A DNA stretch of 64,000 nt from contig NZ_FXZK01000002.1 in the NCBI RefSeq assembly GCF_900184895.1, positions 248,001 to 312,000 on the forward strand, written 5' to 3'. The DNA is from Flavimaricola marinus (GTDB lineage Bacteria; Pseudomonadota; Alphaproteobacteria; Rhodobacterales; Rhodobacteraceae). The notes under the pieces were generated by a model, which did no database searches, was not told where the DNA came from, and saw only the letters and a program-made list of their open reading frames with translations. Below are positions 53,880 through 63,504 of the stretch, in pieces. The number at the start of each line of letters is the position of its first letter. The first letter of the stretch is position 1. The translations under genes were made by a program, and so were the position numbers.

Positions 53880-54560
53880 TCAGGCGCTGCTTTCGGCCAG
53901 CCGGACAAGGGACTCGGGCTCCAGAATATCCACCCGGCCGCGCGATTGGTTGATCCAGCCCCGGCGCTGGAATTCCTGCAACTGGCGCGAAATCACTTCG
54001 CGTGCCGTGCCCAGCTCGACCGACAGCTTCTGGTGCGTCGTGGCCACGGTATCGGCCCCGTCCGACAGTTCGACCAGCTTTTGCGCCAGCCGCATGTCGA
54101 TGCGCTGAAACGCCACCTCGTCGATCATCTGGAACAGCCCGGTGATCCGCTTGGCAAAGGCCGCAAAGACGAAATTCCGGAACGATTGCGATTGCGCGAC
54201 CAGATCGTCGAACACCGCACGCGGCACGGCGGCGGCCTTGATCGGGGTCTCCGCGATCCCTTCGGCGGAATAGTCTTCGAAGGCAAGCAGGCAGGCGGTC
54301 GTCAGCACGCAGCTCTCGCCGGCATGGATCCGGTAGAGCACGATTTCCCGCCCGGTGTCGGAGACCTGCTGCACCCGCACCGTCCCGTCGAGCAGGAAGA
54401 GCATGTTTTCGGGCGACTTGCCCGGCCCGAAGATCAGCGACTGCGCCGGCGCCTCGATGATCGTGCTGCGCGAGACCAGCGTCTCCTTGGTCTCCTTCGA
54501 CAGCCTTGAAAGGCCGGCAAACCGTTCGATCCAGGCGGTCTCTGGCGCGGTATTGATCAT
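53880..54560 (-). CDS. Crp/Fnr family regulator with CX5C motif
   Basis: 226 residues from the ATG at 54560. A cyclic-nucleotide-like sensor domain (about 15-130) is followed by an HTH_Crp domain (ELGTAREVISRQLQEFQRRG). The N-terminal FNR iron-sulfur cysteines are missing. Instead GESCVLTTACLLAFEDY holds two cysteines five residues apart. It is 89 bases upstream of the sulfur operon and divergent from the globin. Sulfur-operon control and thiol sensing are inferences. Confidence 0.85.
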   Translation of the reverse strand: MINTAPETAWIERFAGLSRLSKETKETLVSRSTIIEAPAQSLIFGPGKSPENMLFLLDGTVRVQQVSDTGREIVLYRIHAGESCVLTTACLLAFEDYSAEGIAETPIKAAAVPRAVFDDLVAQSQSFRNFVFAAFAKRITGLFQMIDEVAFQRIDMRLAQKLVELSDGADTVATTHQKLSVELGTAREVISRQLQEFQRRGWINQSRGRVDILEPESLVRLAESSA

Positions 54561-54773
54561 GGTGCATCCCCGAATGCGGCACAAAGCCTGTTAAGGATAT
54601 GGTCCGTGCGCCGCCTCATGTCCACCACCGCGCCCGACACCGCGCCCGACACGGTGCGCGAGATCGTCCGGGCCTGCGCCTTCGATATGCGGAAATTGCA
54701 TGCGGTTGGTAACCAGTCGTTTGCACTGCTCGGCTATGGTCCTTCGATACATATGCATCCGAGGCACCAAAAG
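54561..54773. promoter_or_regulatory. divergent gap between Crp/Fnr and globin genes
   Basis: 213 bases. A 12-base unit CCGCGCCCGACA is repeated twice in tandem near 54629-54652. No good FNR-type palindrome (TTGAT-N4-ATCAA) is seen. An upstream start for the globin at 54606 would run through this stretch and is judged less likely than 54774. Confidence 0.4.
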
Positions 54774-55208
54774 ATGACAGCGACAGCGCCCGAAGATCCG
54801 ATAGACCCGACGCTCATTCGAATCGCGGCCGAACGGCTGGCGCAAGCGCCGATTCCGTCGACCAACGCCTTCTATGCCAAGCTCTTTCAGGTGGCCCCGG
54901 TGATCCGGCCGCTGTTTCCCGAGGAGATGTTCCAGCAAAGCGAGAAGCTCTGGAATTCGATCGTCGCGGTCGTCGAATATGCCGAGGATCTGGATCGCCT
55001 GCGCCCGCTCCTGCGCGAGATGGGCGCCCGGCACGTCGCCTATGGGGCCACCCCGGCCTATTACGACGCGGTTGTCGATACGCTGCTGGAAACCATCGCC
55101 ATGACCATGGCCGATGATTGGACGCAGGAACAGGAACGGGCTTGGGCGCATGTGCTGCGCCGCGTCGCGGACATGATGATAGAAGGCGCCCATGAAGCAG
55201 CTGCGTGA
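54774..55208 (+). CDS. single-domain bacterial globin
   Basis: 144 residues from the ATG at 54774. The globin fold is evident: Tyr34 (B10) in NAFYAKLF, glutamine in EMFQQSEKLW (E7 region), and the proximal His87 (F8) in MGARHVAYG. This resembles flavohaemoglobin and Vitreoscilla-type globins without a reductase domain. Its 3' end overlaps the GGDEF-EAL gene by 17 bases, so it is probably a haem-based sensor subunit for that enzyme. Confidence 0.88.
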   Translation: MTATAPEDPIDPTLIRIAAERLAQAPIPSTNAFYAKLFQVAPVIRPLFPEEMFQQSEKLWNSIVAVVEYAEDLDRLRPLLREMGARHVAYGATPAYYDAVVDTLLETIAMTMADDWTQEQERAWAHVLRRVADMMIEGAHEAAA

Positions 55209-57012
55209 CCTCGATTCGCAGAAACTGCATCTGCAATCCCTGACCGAAGACCTGCACCGCTTGTCCGCCAATGCGTTGCGGTTGCGCAGTCTGGCGCATC
55301 AGGCGGGCCTCGTGGTGATGGCGGCGGGCTTGAACCTGCCCAATCCGCGCAGTCGCCCGGCCGAGATCCGGCGGATCATGCGCGAGGTCGAAGCCACTCT
55401 GGCCGATATGCGCGCCGCCGAGCTGACGGTTCTGCCGCGGGTCGGATCGGAAAGCCGCCAGCATATCGCCGATGCGCTGTCGCCCGAGGCACTGGCGCCC
55501 TTCGATCAACTTCTGGTGCAACTCGGTCAGTTCAACGTCGATACGGCGAACCTGCGCGAAGGCCGCGACCTCAGCCGCGCCGAGCTGTTCCGGTTCATCT
55601 CGGACGAGCTCGAAGCCGCGGTCAGCGCCGTCGAAAAGGCGGCGAGCTCTTCGTTGACCGGGGCGCGCACCGAAGACACCAATCTCGCCTTCGTGGACGA
55701 TCTGACGGGGCTGCCCAACCGTCGGGCACTCTACAAGCTCGCGGACGAACGCTGGTCGCGTCAAGGCACCGGCCGGGCGCTTACCCTGATGCGACTGGAC
55801 CTCGACCTTTTCAAGCAGATCAACGACAGCTTCGGACACGCGGCGGGCGATTACACGCTCCAGCGGGCCGCCCAGATCATGCAGTCACAGCTTCGGGCCA
55901 AGGATTTCGTCGCCCGCATGGGGGGCGACGAATTCGTCATGGCCTTCTGCGGCGAACTCAGCCCCGAAACGGTGACGCTCCGCGCCCGGAAGATCATCGA
56001 GAAGATCAGCGAACCGTTCGACTACGACGGGCAGACCTTGACCAGTTCGATCTCGATCGGGATCGTCAACATCCGTCCCGGCGAACCGATGGGTCTGGAC
56101 CGGATGCTGCACAACGCCGATCTGGCGCTCTATGCGGCCAAGACCAACGGCCGGGCGCAATGCCATTTCTACACCTCCGACCTGCGCACCCGGCATGAAA
56201 CCAACGAAACCCTGACGGCGCAGATCTCGGCGGGTCTGCAGCGTGGCGAGTTCGTCCCGTATTTCCAGCCGCAGGTCGACGGGCGTTCAGGTGCGCTCGT
56301 CGGGCTGGAGGCGCTGGTTCGCTGGTGTCACCCCGAACGCGGCGTGCTGACCCCCTACCATTTCCTCGATGCCGCGCGTGAGAACGGGCTGCTGGAAGCA
56401 CTCGACGAACAGATCACCTTGGCGGCCGTCACCGCGCTCAAGGAATGGCGCATGCAGGGGCTCGTCGTGCCGCAGGTGTCGATCAACATCTCGGCGCAAC
56501 GATTGACGAAATCGATGCTCGGCAAGGAACTGGCCGCAATGGTGACGGACGCCGGCCTGTCGATTGATTCCATCGGGCTGGAAATCCTCGAAAGCGCGAT
56601 GATCGAATCCGGCAGCGTCGAGATGATCGAAACCGTCCGTCAGCTCTCCAACGCGGGCTTCAAGCTGGAGCTGGACGATTTCGGCACCGGGCACGCCTCG
56701 ATCGCCAACCTGCGGCATTTCAAGGTCAACAGGATCAAGATCGACCGCTCCTTCATCAAGGACATCCACCTGCATACCGATCTGAGCAAGATCACCGCGG
56801 CGATGATCGGGCTGGCCCACTCCCTGCGCATCGACGCCCTTGGCGAAGGCGTCGAGACACCGGAAGAACGGCTCATTCTCAATGCCTTGGGCGTCGATCA
56901 CATTCAGGGATTCGGCGTCGCCCGGCCGATGCCCAAGGACGAGGTCGAAGGCTGGATCCGGCGGACGCAGACGAAACGGGTCTTGCCGCCGCGACCGGCT
57001 ATGACCGGCTGA
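55192..57012 (+). CDS. GGDEF-EAL cyclic di-GMP enzyme
   Basis: 606 residues. The N-terminal ~170 residues look helical, coiled-coil-like in the first 40. GGDEF is intact at about 244-248, and an RxxD inhibitory site (RAKD) lies five residues before it. EAL is intact at about 373-375, with [19 protein letters not shown] and GEGVET supporting phosphodiesterase activity. There is no transmembrane segment, so it is cytoplasmic. The 17-base overlap with the globin suggests a separately encoded globin-coupled sensor. It converges with glpK, overlapping by 14 bases. Confidence 0.92.
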   Translation: MKQLRDLDSQKLHLQSLTEDLHRLSANALRLRSLAHQAGLVVMAAGLNLPNPRSRPAEIRRIMREVEATLADMRAAELTVLPRVGSESRQHIADALSPEALAPFDQLLVQLGQFNVDTANLREGRDLSRAELFRFISDELEAAVSAVEKAASSSLTGARTEDTNLAFVDDLTGLPNRRALYKLADERWSRQGTGRALTLMRLDLDLFKQINDSFGHAAGDYTLQRAAQIMQSQLRAKDFVARMGGDEFVMAFCGELSPETVTLRARKIIEKISEPFDYDGQTLTSSISIGIVNIRPGEPMGLDRMLHNADLALYAAKTNGRAQCHFYTSDLRTRHETNETLTAQISAGLQRGEFVPYFQPQVDGRSGALVGLEALVRWCHPERGVLTPYHFLDAARENGLLEALDEQITLAAVTALKEWRMQGLVVPQVSINISAQRLTKSMLGKELAAMVTDAGLSIDSIGLEILESAMIESGSVEMIETVRQLSNAGFKLELDDFGTGHASIANLRHFKVNRIKIDRSFIKDIHLHTDLSKITAAMIGLAHSLRIDALGEGVETPEERLILNALGVDHIQGFGVARPMPKDEVEGWIRRTQTKRVLPPRPAMTG

Positions 57013-58492
57013 GCGTGCGCCCGATGGCGTCTTTCCATCCAGCGATGCGTCGTTCCCGGTCTTCGGAGGGCATCTTGGGCGAGAACCGCCGATCGAGCGC
57101 CCAGCTTTGTGCGAAACCGGCCTGATCGGGATAGACACCCGCGCGCATCCCCGCCAGCCAAGCCGCGCCAAGCGCGGTCGTCTCCAGAATGGCGGGGCGA
57201 TCCACGTCGGCGCCGATGATGTCGGAGAGGAATTGCATCGCCCAATCCGAGGCGCTCATCCCTCCGTCCACCCGCAAGACCGCCTCGCCGCTGGTCGCGC
57301 CGTCCCAGTCGGAATGCATCGCCTCGAGAAGATCGGCGGTCTGGAACCCCACGCTTTCCAAGGCCGCCCGCGCGAATTCGGCCGGGCCGGAGCTTCTCGT
57401 CAGGCCATAGACCGCCCCACGCGCATCCGGATCCCAATGCGGAGCCCCCAGCCCGGTGAACGCCGGCACGAGATAGAGCTCTTGCGTGGGATCGGCCTTT
57501 TCGGCGAGCGCCTGCGTCTCTGACGCATGGTCGATCACACCCAGCCCGTCGCGCAGCCACTGCACCACGGCACCGGCGATAAAGATCGAACCTTCAAGGG
57601 CATAGGTCGGCTTTCCATCGAATTGGTAGGCGATCGTCGTCAGCAGCCGGTTCCGCGAGGTGACCGGGGTGGAGCCGGTGTTGAGCAAGGCGAAACAGCC
57701 CGTGCCATAGGTGGATTTGAGCATCCCCGGCTCGAAACAGGCCTGCCCGATGGTGGCGGCCTGTTGATCCCCGGCGACCCCGAGGATGGGAAGCGGACTG
57801 CCAAAGAGATCGGGCGTCGTTTCCCCGAAATCGGCGGCACAATCCTTGACCTCGGGCAGCATCTCCATGGGGATGTCCAGCCGCGCGCAGATGTCCGCGT
57901 CCCACGCACCCGACTTGATGTTGTAGAGCATGGTCCGCGCCGCGTTGGTCGCATCGGTCACATGGGCGGCGCCACCGGTCAGCTTCCAGATCAGGAAGCT
58001 GTCGATGGTACCGAACAGGATGTCACCTTTGGCGGCCCGCTCCCGCGCGCCCTCGACCTCGTCAAGCAGCCAGGCGACCTTGGTCGAAGAGAAATAGGGA
58101 TCCAGCAAAAGGCCCGTCTTTTCCGTCACTTCCGCCTCAAAGCCCTCCTGCCTCAGCGTGGCGCAAACCTCGGCGGTCCGGCGATCCTGCCAGACGATCG
58201 CGTTGTGGATCGGCTCGCCTGTCGACCGGTCCCAGAGCACGACGGTTTCGCGTTGGTTGGTGATTCCGATCGCGGCGATGTCGGCGGCAGAGATATCGGC
58301 CTTGGCAATCGCGTCGCGGCAGGTATCGACCACGGTTTGCCAGATCTCATCGGCATCATGTTCGACCCAGCCCGACCGGGGGAAGTGCTGGGCGAACTCC
58401 TGCTGCGCGCTGGCGACGATCTTCATCGCGCTGTCAAAGACGATCGCGCGGCTGGACGTTGTGCCTTGATCGATGGCGAGAATATGGGTCAT
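56999..58492 (-). CDS. glpK: glycerol kinase
   Basis: 497 residues of the FGGY kinase family, with [20 protein letters not shown] at the start, WLIDE-like segments, [16 protein letters not shown] and the ATP-binding [16 protein letters not shown]. Length equals E. coli GlpK. It makes glycerol-3-phosphate. No glpF/glpD neighbours are visible. Confidence 0.95.
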   Translation of the reverse strand: MTHILAIDQGTTSSRAIVFDSAMKIVASAQQEFAQHFPRSGWVEHDADEIWQTVVDTCRDAIAKADISAADIAAIGITNQRETVVLWDRSTGEPIHNAIVWQDRRTAEVCATLRQEGFEAEVTEKTGLLLDPYFSSTKVAWLLDEVEGARERAAKGDILFGTIDSFLIWKLTGGAAHVTDATNAARTMLYNIKSGAWDADICARLDIPMEMLPEVKDCAADFGETTPDLFGSPLPILGVAGDQQAATIGQACFEPGMLKSTYGTGCFALLNTGSTPVTSRNRLLTTIAYQFDGKPTYALEGSIFIAGAVVQWLRDGLGVIDHASETQALAEKADPTQELYLVPAFTGLGAPHWDPDARGAVYGLTRSSGPAEFARAALESVGFQTADLLEAMHSDWDGATSGEAVLRVDGGMSASDWAMQFLSDIIGADVDRPAILETTALGAAWLAGMRAGVYPDQAGFAQSWALDRRFSPKMPSEDRERRIAGWKDAIGRTLSRS

Positions 58493-58567
58493 AGCGGGCC
58501 TCCCGACGCTGTTTGGGAGGCAGATTGACGGTGGGCGACGCGCAATGCAAGGGGTCGGGAGACGACT

Positions 58568-59293
58568 TTAACTTTCACCCCTAAAGCCTGTCGCCACAAC
58601 AAATTTCTCGGAGCTGTCAGAGCGTGACGCCGGCGGTTTGACATTCACGACCTTGGTGAAGTTCTGCTTGAGCCGCTTTTGCAGATCGCCTTCGGCGCCG
58701 CCCGCGAGAACCTTGGCCACGAACGTCCCGCCCGGAGTGAGCACGTCGAAGGCCAATTCCGCCGCGGCCTCGCAGAGCGCCATGATCCGGTTGTGATCGG
58801 TTTGCTTGTGCCCCGAGGCGGAGGCGGCCATGTCGGACATCACCACGTCCGCCGGCCCGTCAAGCCATTGTTTGACAAGCAGATCCGCGTCGCTTTCCAT
58901 GAAATCCAGCACGTGGATCTCGGCCCCCGGCACCGGCTCGACCTCTTGCAGGTCCAGTCCGATGATCCGACCTACGGCTTTGCCGGACTTCGTCCCCAGC
59001 GCGTTGATCCGGGGCACGGCCACTTGCAGCCAGCCCCCCGGGGCGCAGCCGAGATCCACGACCCGTGCGCCGGGCACGAGGAACCGGAATTTGTCGTCCA
59101 ACTCCATGATCTTGTAGGCTGCTCTGCCACGCATCCCCTCATTCTGGGCGCGTTGCACGTAGGGGTCGTTGAGCTGGCGTTGCAGCCAGAGCGTCGACGA
59201 CATTTTGCGGCCGCGGGCCGTCTTGACCTTGACGGTCAGATCGCGCTGACCGCGTCCGGAGGTGTTCTTTTTCTTTGCAGGTGGTTTGGCCAT
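58568..59293 (-). CDS. rlmE: 23S rRNA (uridine 2'-O) methyltransferase RlmE
   Basis: 241 residues from the ATG at 59293, which starts a basic leader ([18 protein letters not shown]). The SAM-binding motif is [16 protein letters not shown]. The K-D-K-E-type catalytic residues are visible in [25 protein letters not shown] and FVAKVLAGG. RlmE methylates U2552 in the ribosomal A-loop. It is close to ppx/gppA in the neighbourhood, but with an intervening one-carbon set. Confidence 0.94.
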   Translation of the reverse strand: MAKPPAKKKNTSGRGQRDLTVKVKTARGRKMSSTLWLQRQLNDPYVQRAQNEGMRGRAAYKIMELDDKFRFLVPGARVVDLGCAPGGWLQVAVPRINALGTKSGKAVGRIIGLDLQEVEPVPGAEIHVLDFMESDADLLVKQWLDGPADVVMSDMAASASGHKQTDHNRIMALCEAAAELAFDVLTPGGTFVAKVLAGGAEGDLQKRLKQNFTKVVNVKPPASRSDSSEKFVVATGFRGES

Positions 59294-59330
59294 GGCTGAT
59301 CTATGCCGCGGAACGCCTGTGATGCAAGTC

Positions 59331-59420
59331 TTAACGGCGGAAATCGCCCGCGGCAGGCCGTCGGTCTCGCATCGGTAGCACGGCGGTGTCGGTTTCGGTG
59401 GGCGCAGACCGTTAACGCCG
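59331..59420 (+). repeat. dispersed intergenic repeat, TCGGTAT type, copy 2
   Basis: Same order of blocks as at 15131-15220: TTAA, AAATCG, CCGCGG, GTCGGT-TC, TCGGTA, CGGTGTCG, TTTCGGT, GTTAA. Here it lies just upstream of rlmE, in its promoter region. Confidence 0.6.
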
Positions 59421-59440
59421 CTTGGAGTAGAGGGTGCGGA

Positions 59441-59496
59441 GGGGGCGCTGCCCCCGTGCTGCGCACCCCCCGGGATATTTTCGACCCAAAGAAGGG
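59441..59496 (+). repeat. dispersed intergenic repeat, GATATTT type, copy 2
   Basis: A hairpin GGGGG-C...G-CCCCC at 59441-59455 is followed by CGGGATATTTTCGACCCAAA and GAAGGG. It ends exactly at the stop codon of the methyltransferase-like gene. Confidence 0.55.
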
Positions 59497-60564
59497 TCAG
59501 CGGCGGCCCCGGCGACCGGTCCGCGCGCGGCCTTCGCCTTCTGCCACGGGGGGCCGGTTGAACCGGATCCATTCGGCACCGGACGGGTCGTTGTCGGTGA
59601 GGAAATTGGCGGCGCGGATCGCGGCCATTTCGGACCCGGCGCGGGGCTTTGTGCTGCCCATCCCCATCAGCGCGACGAAGGTTTCGTCGTCGATGTCGTC
59701 GGGAATGGTGATGCCCTTGGCGGCGAGCTCGGCCTTCTTCTCGGCGATTTTCGTGGGCGTGACGGCCACGGCGACCGGGTTCATGATCGCCGACGTCATC
59801 CCGGAGGCCATCGCCATCGGCAGGAAGGCGTTGTTGATCCCGTGCCGGTTGGGCAGGCCAAAGGAGATGTTGGAGGCGCCGCAGGTGGTGTTGACGCCGA
59901 GCTCTTCGCGCAGACGCCGGACCAGGGTGAAGACCTGAAGACCGGCGGTGCCCATGGCTCCGATCGGCATGACCAGCGGGTCGACCACGATGTCATGCGC
60001 GGGGATGCCGTAATCCGCCGCCCGCTCGACGATTTTCTTGGCGACGGCGAAGCGCACTTCCGGATCCTCGGAAATACCGGTGTCGTCGTTGGAGATCGCC
60101 ACGACGGGCACGTTGTATTTCTTGACCAGCGGCAGGACGAGCTCGAGCCGCTCTTCCTCGCCGGTGACCGAGTTGAGCAGCGGCCGCCCTTCGCAGGCGG
60201 CCAGCCCGGATTCGAGCGCGCCGGGGACCGAGCTGTCGATGCAGAGCGGCACGTCGACGATGGCCTGCACCCGCGCGATGAGTTCCTTCATCAGCGGCGG
60301 CTCGACGAAGTTGTTGTCGGCATAGCGCGGGTCTTCGGCCATCTTGTTGGTGAAGACCGCGCCGGAGTTGATGTCGAGCACCGTGGCACCGGCGGCGACC
60401 TGTGCTATGGCATCGGCCTCGACGGTGGAGAAATCGCCCTGCTCGAGCTCTGCCGCGAGCTTCTTGCGCCCGGTGGGATTGATCCGCTCGCCGATCACGC
60501 AGAACGGCTGGTCGAAGCCAATGATGGCGGTTTTCGTTTTCGATTCAACGACAGTGCGGGTCAT
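59497..60564 (-). CDS. methyltetrahydrofolate:cobalamin-type methyltransferase (pterin-binding)
   Basis: 355 residues. Pterin-binding TIM barrel with [27 protein letters not shown] and the catalytic region SNDDTG. Family relatives (AcsE, MtgA, the MetH pterin domain) move methyl groups between tetrahydrofolate and corrinoid proteins. The gene is longer than AcsE by a basic C-terminal tail. No corrinoid protein or reactivase is in the window, so the partner must be elsewhere. It is third in a trio with an MTHFR-like gene and a small protein. Confidence 0.85.
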   Translation of the reverse strand: MTRTVVESKTKTAIIGFDQPFCVIGERINPTGRKKLAAELEQGDFSTVEADAIAQVAAGATVLDINSGAVFTNKMAEDPRYADNNFVEPPLMKELIARVQAIVDVPLCIDSSVPGALESGLAACEGRPLLNSVTGEEERLELVLPLVKKYNVPVVAISNDDTGISEDPEVRFAVAKKIVERAADYGIPAHDIVVDPLVMPIGAMGTAGLQVFTLVRRLREELGVNTTCGASNISFGLPNRHGINNAFLPMAMASGMTSAIMNPVAVAVTPTKIAEKKAELAAKGITIPDDIDDETFVALMGMGSTKPRAGSEMAAIRAANFLTDNDPSGAEWIRFNRPPVAEGEGRARTGRRGRR

Positions 60565-60567
60565 ATC

Positions 60568-61497
60568 TTATCCTTGGATGGCGGCCGGGGTGCCGGAGGC
60601 GCCGCCGTGTTCGGCGGTCCAGGTCGCGTTTGTCTTGATCCCGCCGAGCGGGAAAAAATGGACCTGCTCGATCCCGAAATCGGGGTTGGCGGCTTTGTGG
60701 GCGGCCAGATCGTGCAGAATGTCGGTCGGCTCGTAGGGGAGCAACAACTTGGTCACGTCCATAGCCCGCTTTTGCAGGACCCGCAACGAAGGCCCGACCC
60801 CGCAGGCGATGGCGAACTTGATCAGCGTCTGCAATTTGGCGGGGCCCGCGATGCCGATATGGACGGGCAGCGTGATCCCCTCGGCCTGAAGCCGGTCGAC
60901 CCAGGCGATGACCGGTGCCGCCTCGAAGCAGAACTGCGTGGCCAGCGCCATCTGCGCGTCGGTCGTTTCGGAAAACTTCTGCTTCCAGCGCAGCGCGTCC
61001 ATCACCGCCCGGTCGGAGCCGTCGGGGTCGATGTCCTTGTTGCCCTCGGGATGCCCCGCGACATGCAACCGCTTGAAGCCCGCCTTGTCGAAGAGCCCGG
61101 TCTCCATCAACTGCATCGAGCAGTGGAAGTCACCCTGTGGTTCGGCCACGCCACCGGCCAGCAGCAGCGCCTGATCGACACCGGCTTCGCCCTGATAGCG
61201 GGCGATCCAGTCCCCCAGCGTCGCCGCATCCTTGATGATCCGGGCCGGAAAGTGCGGCATCACCGGAAAGCCGTCATCGGCCAGCCGTTTGGCGGTGGCG
61301 ACCATATCCTCGATCGGCGTCCCGTCGATATGGGCGATATAGACCCGCGTTCCCTTGGGTAGGAGCGCCGTGAAATCCTCGACCTTTTCGGCCGTCCGCG
61401 GCATCACCTCGATCGAGAAGCCGTCCAGAAACGCCTCGACGGAGGCAGAGCGATAGGCGGGCTTTTCGGCGCGCTTGCGAAACGGCAACAGGGACAT
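60568..61497 (-). CDS. methylenetetrahydrofolate reductase family protein
   Basis: 309 residues from the ATG at 61497, chosen because upstream ORF extensions lack family likeness. The TIM-barrel MTHFR fold appears in FSIEVMPRTAEKVEDF, TRVYIAHIDGTPIEDMV, HFPARIIKD and DQALLLAGGV. Typical MetF is ~290 residues. It reduces methylene- to methyl-tetrahydrofolate or works in the reverse direction. Three bases separate it from the methyltransferase gene. Confidence 0.85.
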   Translation of the reverse strand: MSLLPFRKRAEKPAYRSASVEAFLDGFSIEVMPRTAEKVEDFTALLPKGTRVYIAHIDGTPIEDMVATAKRLADDGFPVMPHFPARIIKDAATLGDWIARYQGEAGVDQALLLAGGVAEPQGDFHCSMQLMETGLFDKAGFKRLHVAGHPEGNKDIDPDGSDRAVMDALRWKQKFSETTDAQMALATQFCFEAAPVIAWVDRLQAEGITLPVHIGIAGPAKLQTLIKFAIACGVGPSLRVLQKRAMDVTKLLLPYEPTDILHDLAAHKAANPDFGIEQVHFFPLGGIKTNATWTAEHGGASGTPAAIQG

Positions 61498-61525
61498 CAC
61501 GGCCTCCTTTATGCGGGCGATTGGG

Positions 61526-61822
61526 TTATGCCCGACCATCATTGTCAATCAGCGCCTTGAGGCGTGTCTTATCGTATTCCGCCTCGATCCGGGCGGCCTC
61601 GGCGGTGGCGACCTCTTGCGCATCACCGGCGACCTCGACGGGGTCGGCTTTGCGCCATTCGGCCAGGTAGTCGTCGGTGCCCGCGGCTCCGGTCTTCATC
61701 GCGGCCCGGTCGATGGCCTGCTCGAACCGCTCGGAGAGCTGGATCTTGCTGGCGTTACGCCCTTTGCCCACGATCACCTGAGCCGGGATGTCGCGCCAGT
61801 AGACGATGGTGACCAGTGCCAT
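61526..61822 (-). CDS. small protein of the family mislabelled 'virulence factor'
   Basis: 98 residues from the ATG at 61822 (MALVTIVYWRDIPAQVIVGKGRN). It matches the short alphaproteobacterial family named virulence factor in domain databases, with no proven function. In Rhodobacteraceae it recurs directly upstream of this MTHFR/methyltransferase pair, so a role in one-carbon methyl transfer is more plausible than virulence. First gene of the trio. Confidence 0.75.
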   Translation of the reverse strand: MALVTIVYWRDIPAQVIVGKGRNASKIQLSERFEQAIDRAAMKTGAAGTDDYLAEWRKADPVEVAGDAQEVATAEAARIEAEYDKTRLKALIDNDGRA

Positions 61823-62130
61823 GTGATTCCCTCTGGGTTCGGGCCGCTTCAGCGCCCTCTTACGTGCGTCGGACCGATTGTCGCGGCACAATTTCGACAT
61901 CGCGGACGCAAGCAGCGACCGCGTTTCATTTTCGCGGCCGTTATGTCAGCCATGTCCCGGCCCGGCCAGTGCCTTGTGCCCTCTATATATTCATGACGAT
62001 GATGCGCTTGGTTCATCCGGCGCCCTGCCCCGTGCCCTGCCCTGCGTCGTGTCTTCGTGATGCGACAGAGCTTGCGCGGCGGCGACATGCCGCCTACGTT
62101 CGAAACAACTCGAAATCGGAGGGCGTAAAG
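61823..62130. promoter_or_regulatory. 308-base divergent gap
   Basis: It separates the one-carbon operon from ppx/gppA. It contains a TATATA at 61984-61989 (a -10-like element with no matching -35), a small CCTGCCC-type repeat around 62020-62045, and a hairpin GGCGGC-gacat-GCCGCC at 62078-62094 just before the ppx ribosome binding site. No gene is supported. Confidence 0.4.
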
Positions 62131-63243
62131 ATGGCGCCCAAGCGTCCCAAGCGCGCGGGCGCGTTCCCGAAAGCGGTCGAAAGCCCCGCGCCTACTCCGC
62201 CTGATTCCGCGTCGCTCTATGCGGCACTGGATCTGGGCACAAACAGCTGCCGGATGTTGATTGCCCAGCCGAAGGGCAACCAATTCCACGTGGTCGACAG
62301 CTTTTCCAAATCGGTCCAGTTGGGGCACGGTCTGGAAAGTTCCGGGCGCTTGTCCCGAGCCTCGATGAACCGCACCATCGGGGCGTTGCGGATCTGCAAG
62401 CAGAAGCTGGGCCGGCACAATGTCTCGCATATGCGCCTCGTCGCCACCGAGGCCTGTCGGCGCGCGCGTAACGGCGCGTCGTTTCTGGCGCAGGTGCAGC
62501 GCGAGACGGGCATGAAGCTGGAGATCATCGAGCCGGAGGAAGAGGCCCGTCTGGCGGTCATCTCCTGCGCGCCCCTCGTCTCCGTGCGCACCGAGCAGTT
62601 GCTCGTCGTGGATATCGGCGGCGGCTCGACCGAACTCGTCTGGATCGATCTGACCAAGGTGCCTGCCCGCGAACGGCCGCGCGCCATCATGCGCCTGCAT
62701 TCCGGCTTCACCGCCGATCCCGGCCCCTTTGCCGCGGCCAAGGTGGTGGACTGGATCTCGGTGCCTCTGGGCGTGGCGACGCTGCGCGATCAGTTTCAGG
62801 ATGTCGAAGACGACAGCGCCCGCTTTGCCTTGATGAGCTGGTTTTTTGAGGAAAACCTGAGCGCCTTTGCCCCTTCGGCGGCCGCACAGGCCCGCGAAGG
62901 GTTTCAGATCATCGGCACCAGCGGCACCGTCACCACGGTCGCCGCCAGCCATCTGGGGTTGAAGCGCTATGACCGCACCAAGGTCGACGGTCTGCGGATG
63001 ACCAGCGATCAGATCGACGCCGTGATCCGCGACTACCTGTCCCTCGGGCCAGAGGGGCGCCGCACCGATCCGCGCATCGGCCGGGACCGTCAGGCGCTGA
63101 TCATGTCCGGCTCGGCGATCCTGCAGGCACTGATGCGGCTCTGGCCGACGGATCGGTTGTCGGTGGCCGACCGGGGACTGCGCGAGGGGCTGCTCTATGC
63201 GCAGATGAGCGCCGACGGTGTCTTGGAAGACGGCCCCTACTAG
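62131..63243 (+). CDS. Ppx/GppA family phosphatase
   Basis: 370 residues from the ATG at 62131, preceded by GGAGGG. The ASKHA fold shows AALDLGTNSCRMLI at the start, EEARLAVIS and LLVVDIGGGSTELVW. Exopolyphosphatase and pppGpp phosphatase activities are typical, and sequence alone cannot separate them. The basic, proline-rich N-terminal ~25 residues precede the domain. Often next to rlmE in related genomes. Confidence 0.9.
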   Translation: MAPKRPKRAGAFPKAVESPAPTPPDSASLYAALDLGTNSCRMLIAQPKGNQFHVVDSFSKSVQLGHGLESSGRLSRASMNRTIGALRICKQKLGRHNVSHMRLVATEACRRARNGASFLAQVQRETGMKLEIIEPEEEARLAVISCAPLVSVRTEQLLVVDIGGGSTELVWIDLTKVPARERPRAIMRLHSGFTADPGPFAAAKVVDWISVPLGVATLRDQFQDVEDDSARFALMSWFFEENLSAFAPSAAAQAREGFQIIGTSGTVTTVAASHLGLKRYDRTKVDGLRMTSDQIDAVIRDYLSLGPEGRRTDPRIGRDRQALIMSGSAILQALMRLWPTDRLSVADRGLREGLLYAQMSADGVLEDGPY

Positions 63244-63297
63244 GCCATCGCCCCGCCCGCCGCACAGGTGACGGCCGGCCGAGAGAACCGGCATGGC

Positions 63298-63332
63298 GGC
63301 TTCTTTTGGCCCCAAATACGGAAATCCCTCCG
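63298..63332 (-). repeat. dispersed intergenic repeat, GATATTT type, copy 3 (minus strand)
   Basis: Read on the minus strand: GGAGGGATTTCCGTATTTGG then GGCCAAAAGAAG. This is the same order as the copies at 18028 and 59441. It lies between the convergent ppx/gppA and alpha-glucosidase genes. Confidence 0.5.
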
Positions 63333-63504
63333 TCGCCGCCGATGCAACGCCGGGCCGTCTGAACACGACGACCCGACACGGCCGACCGACCCGCGCTGCG
63401 GCAGAGCAGCACCCGGTCCGATGGCCCCCAGAACGAATGCTCTGTCCCACGAGGTCGTTGGCTCATCGGTCGGCCCGAAGGCGGCCGACCAATAGGGCCG
63501 CGCT

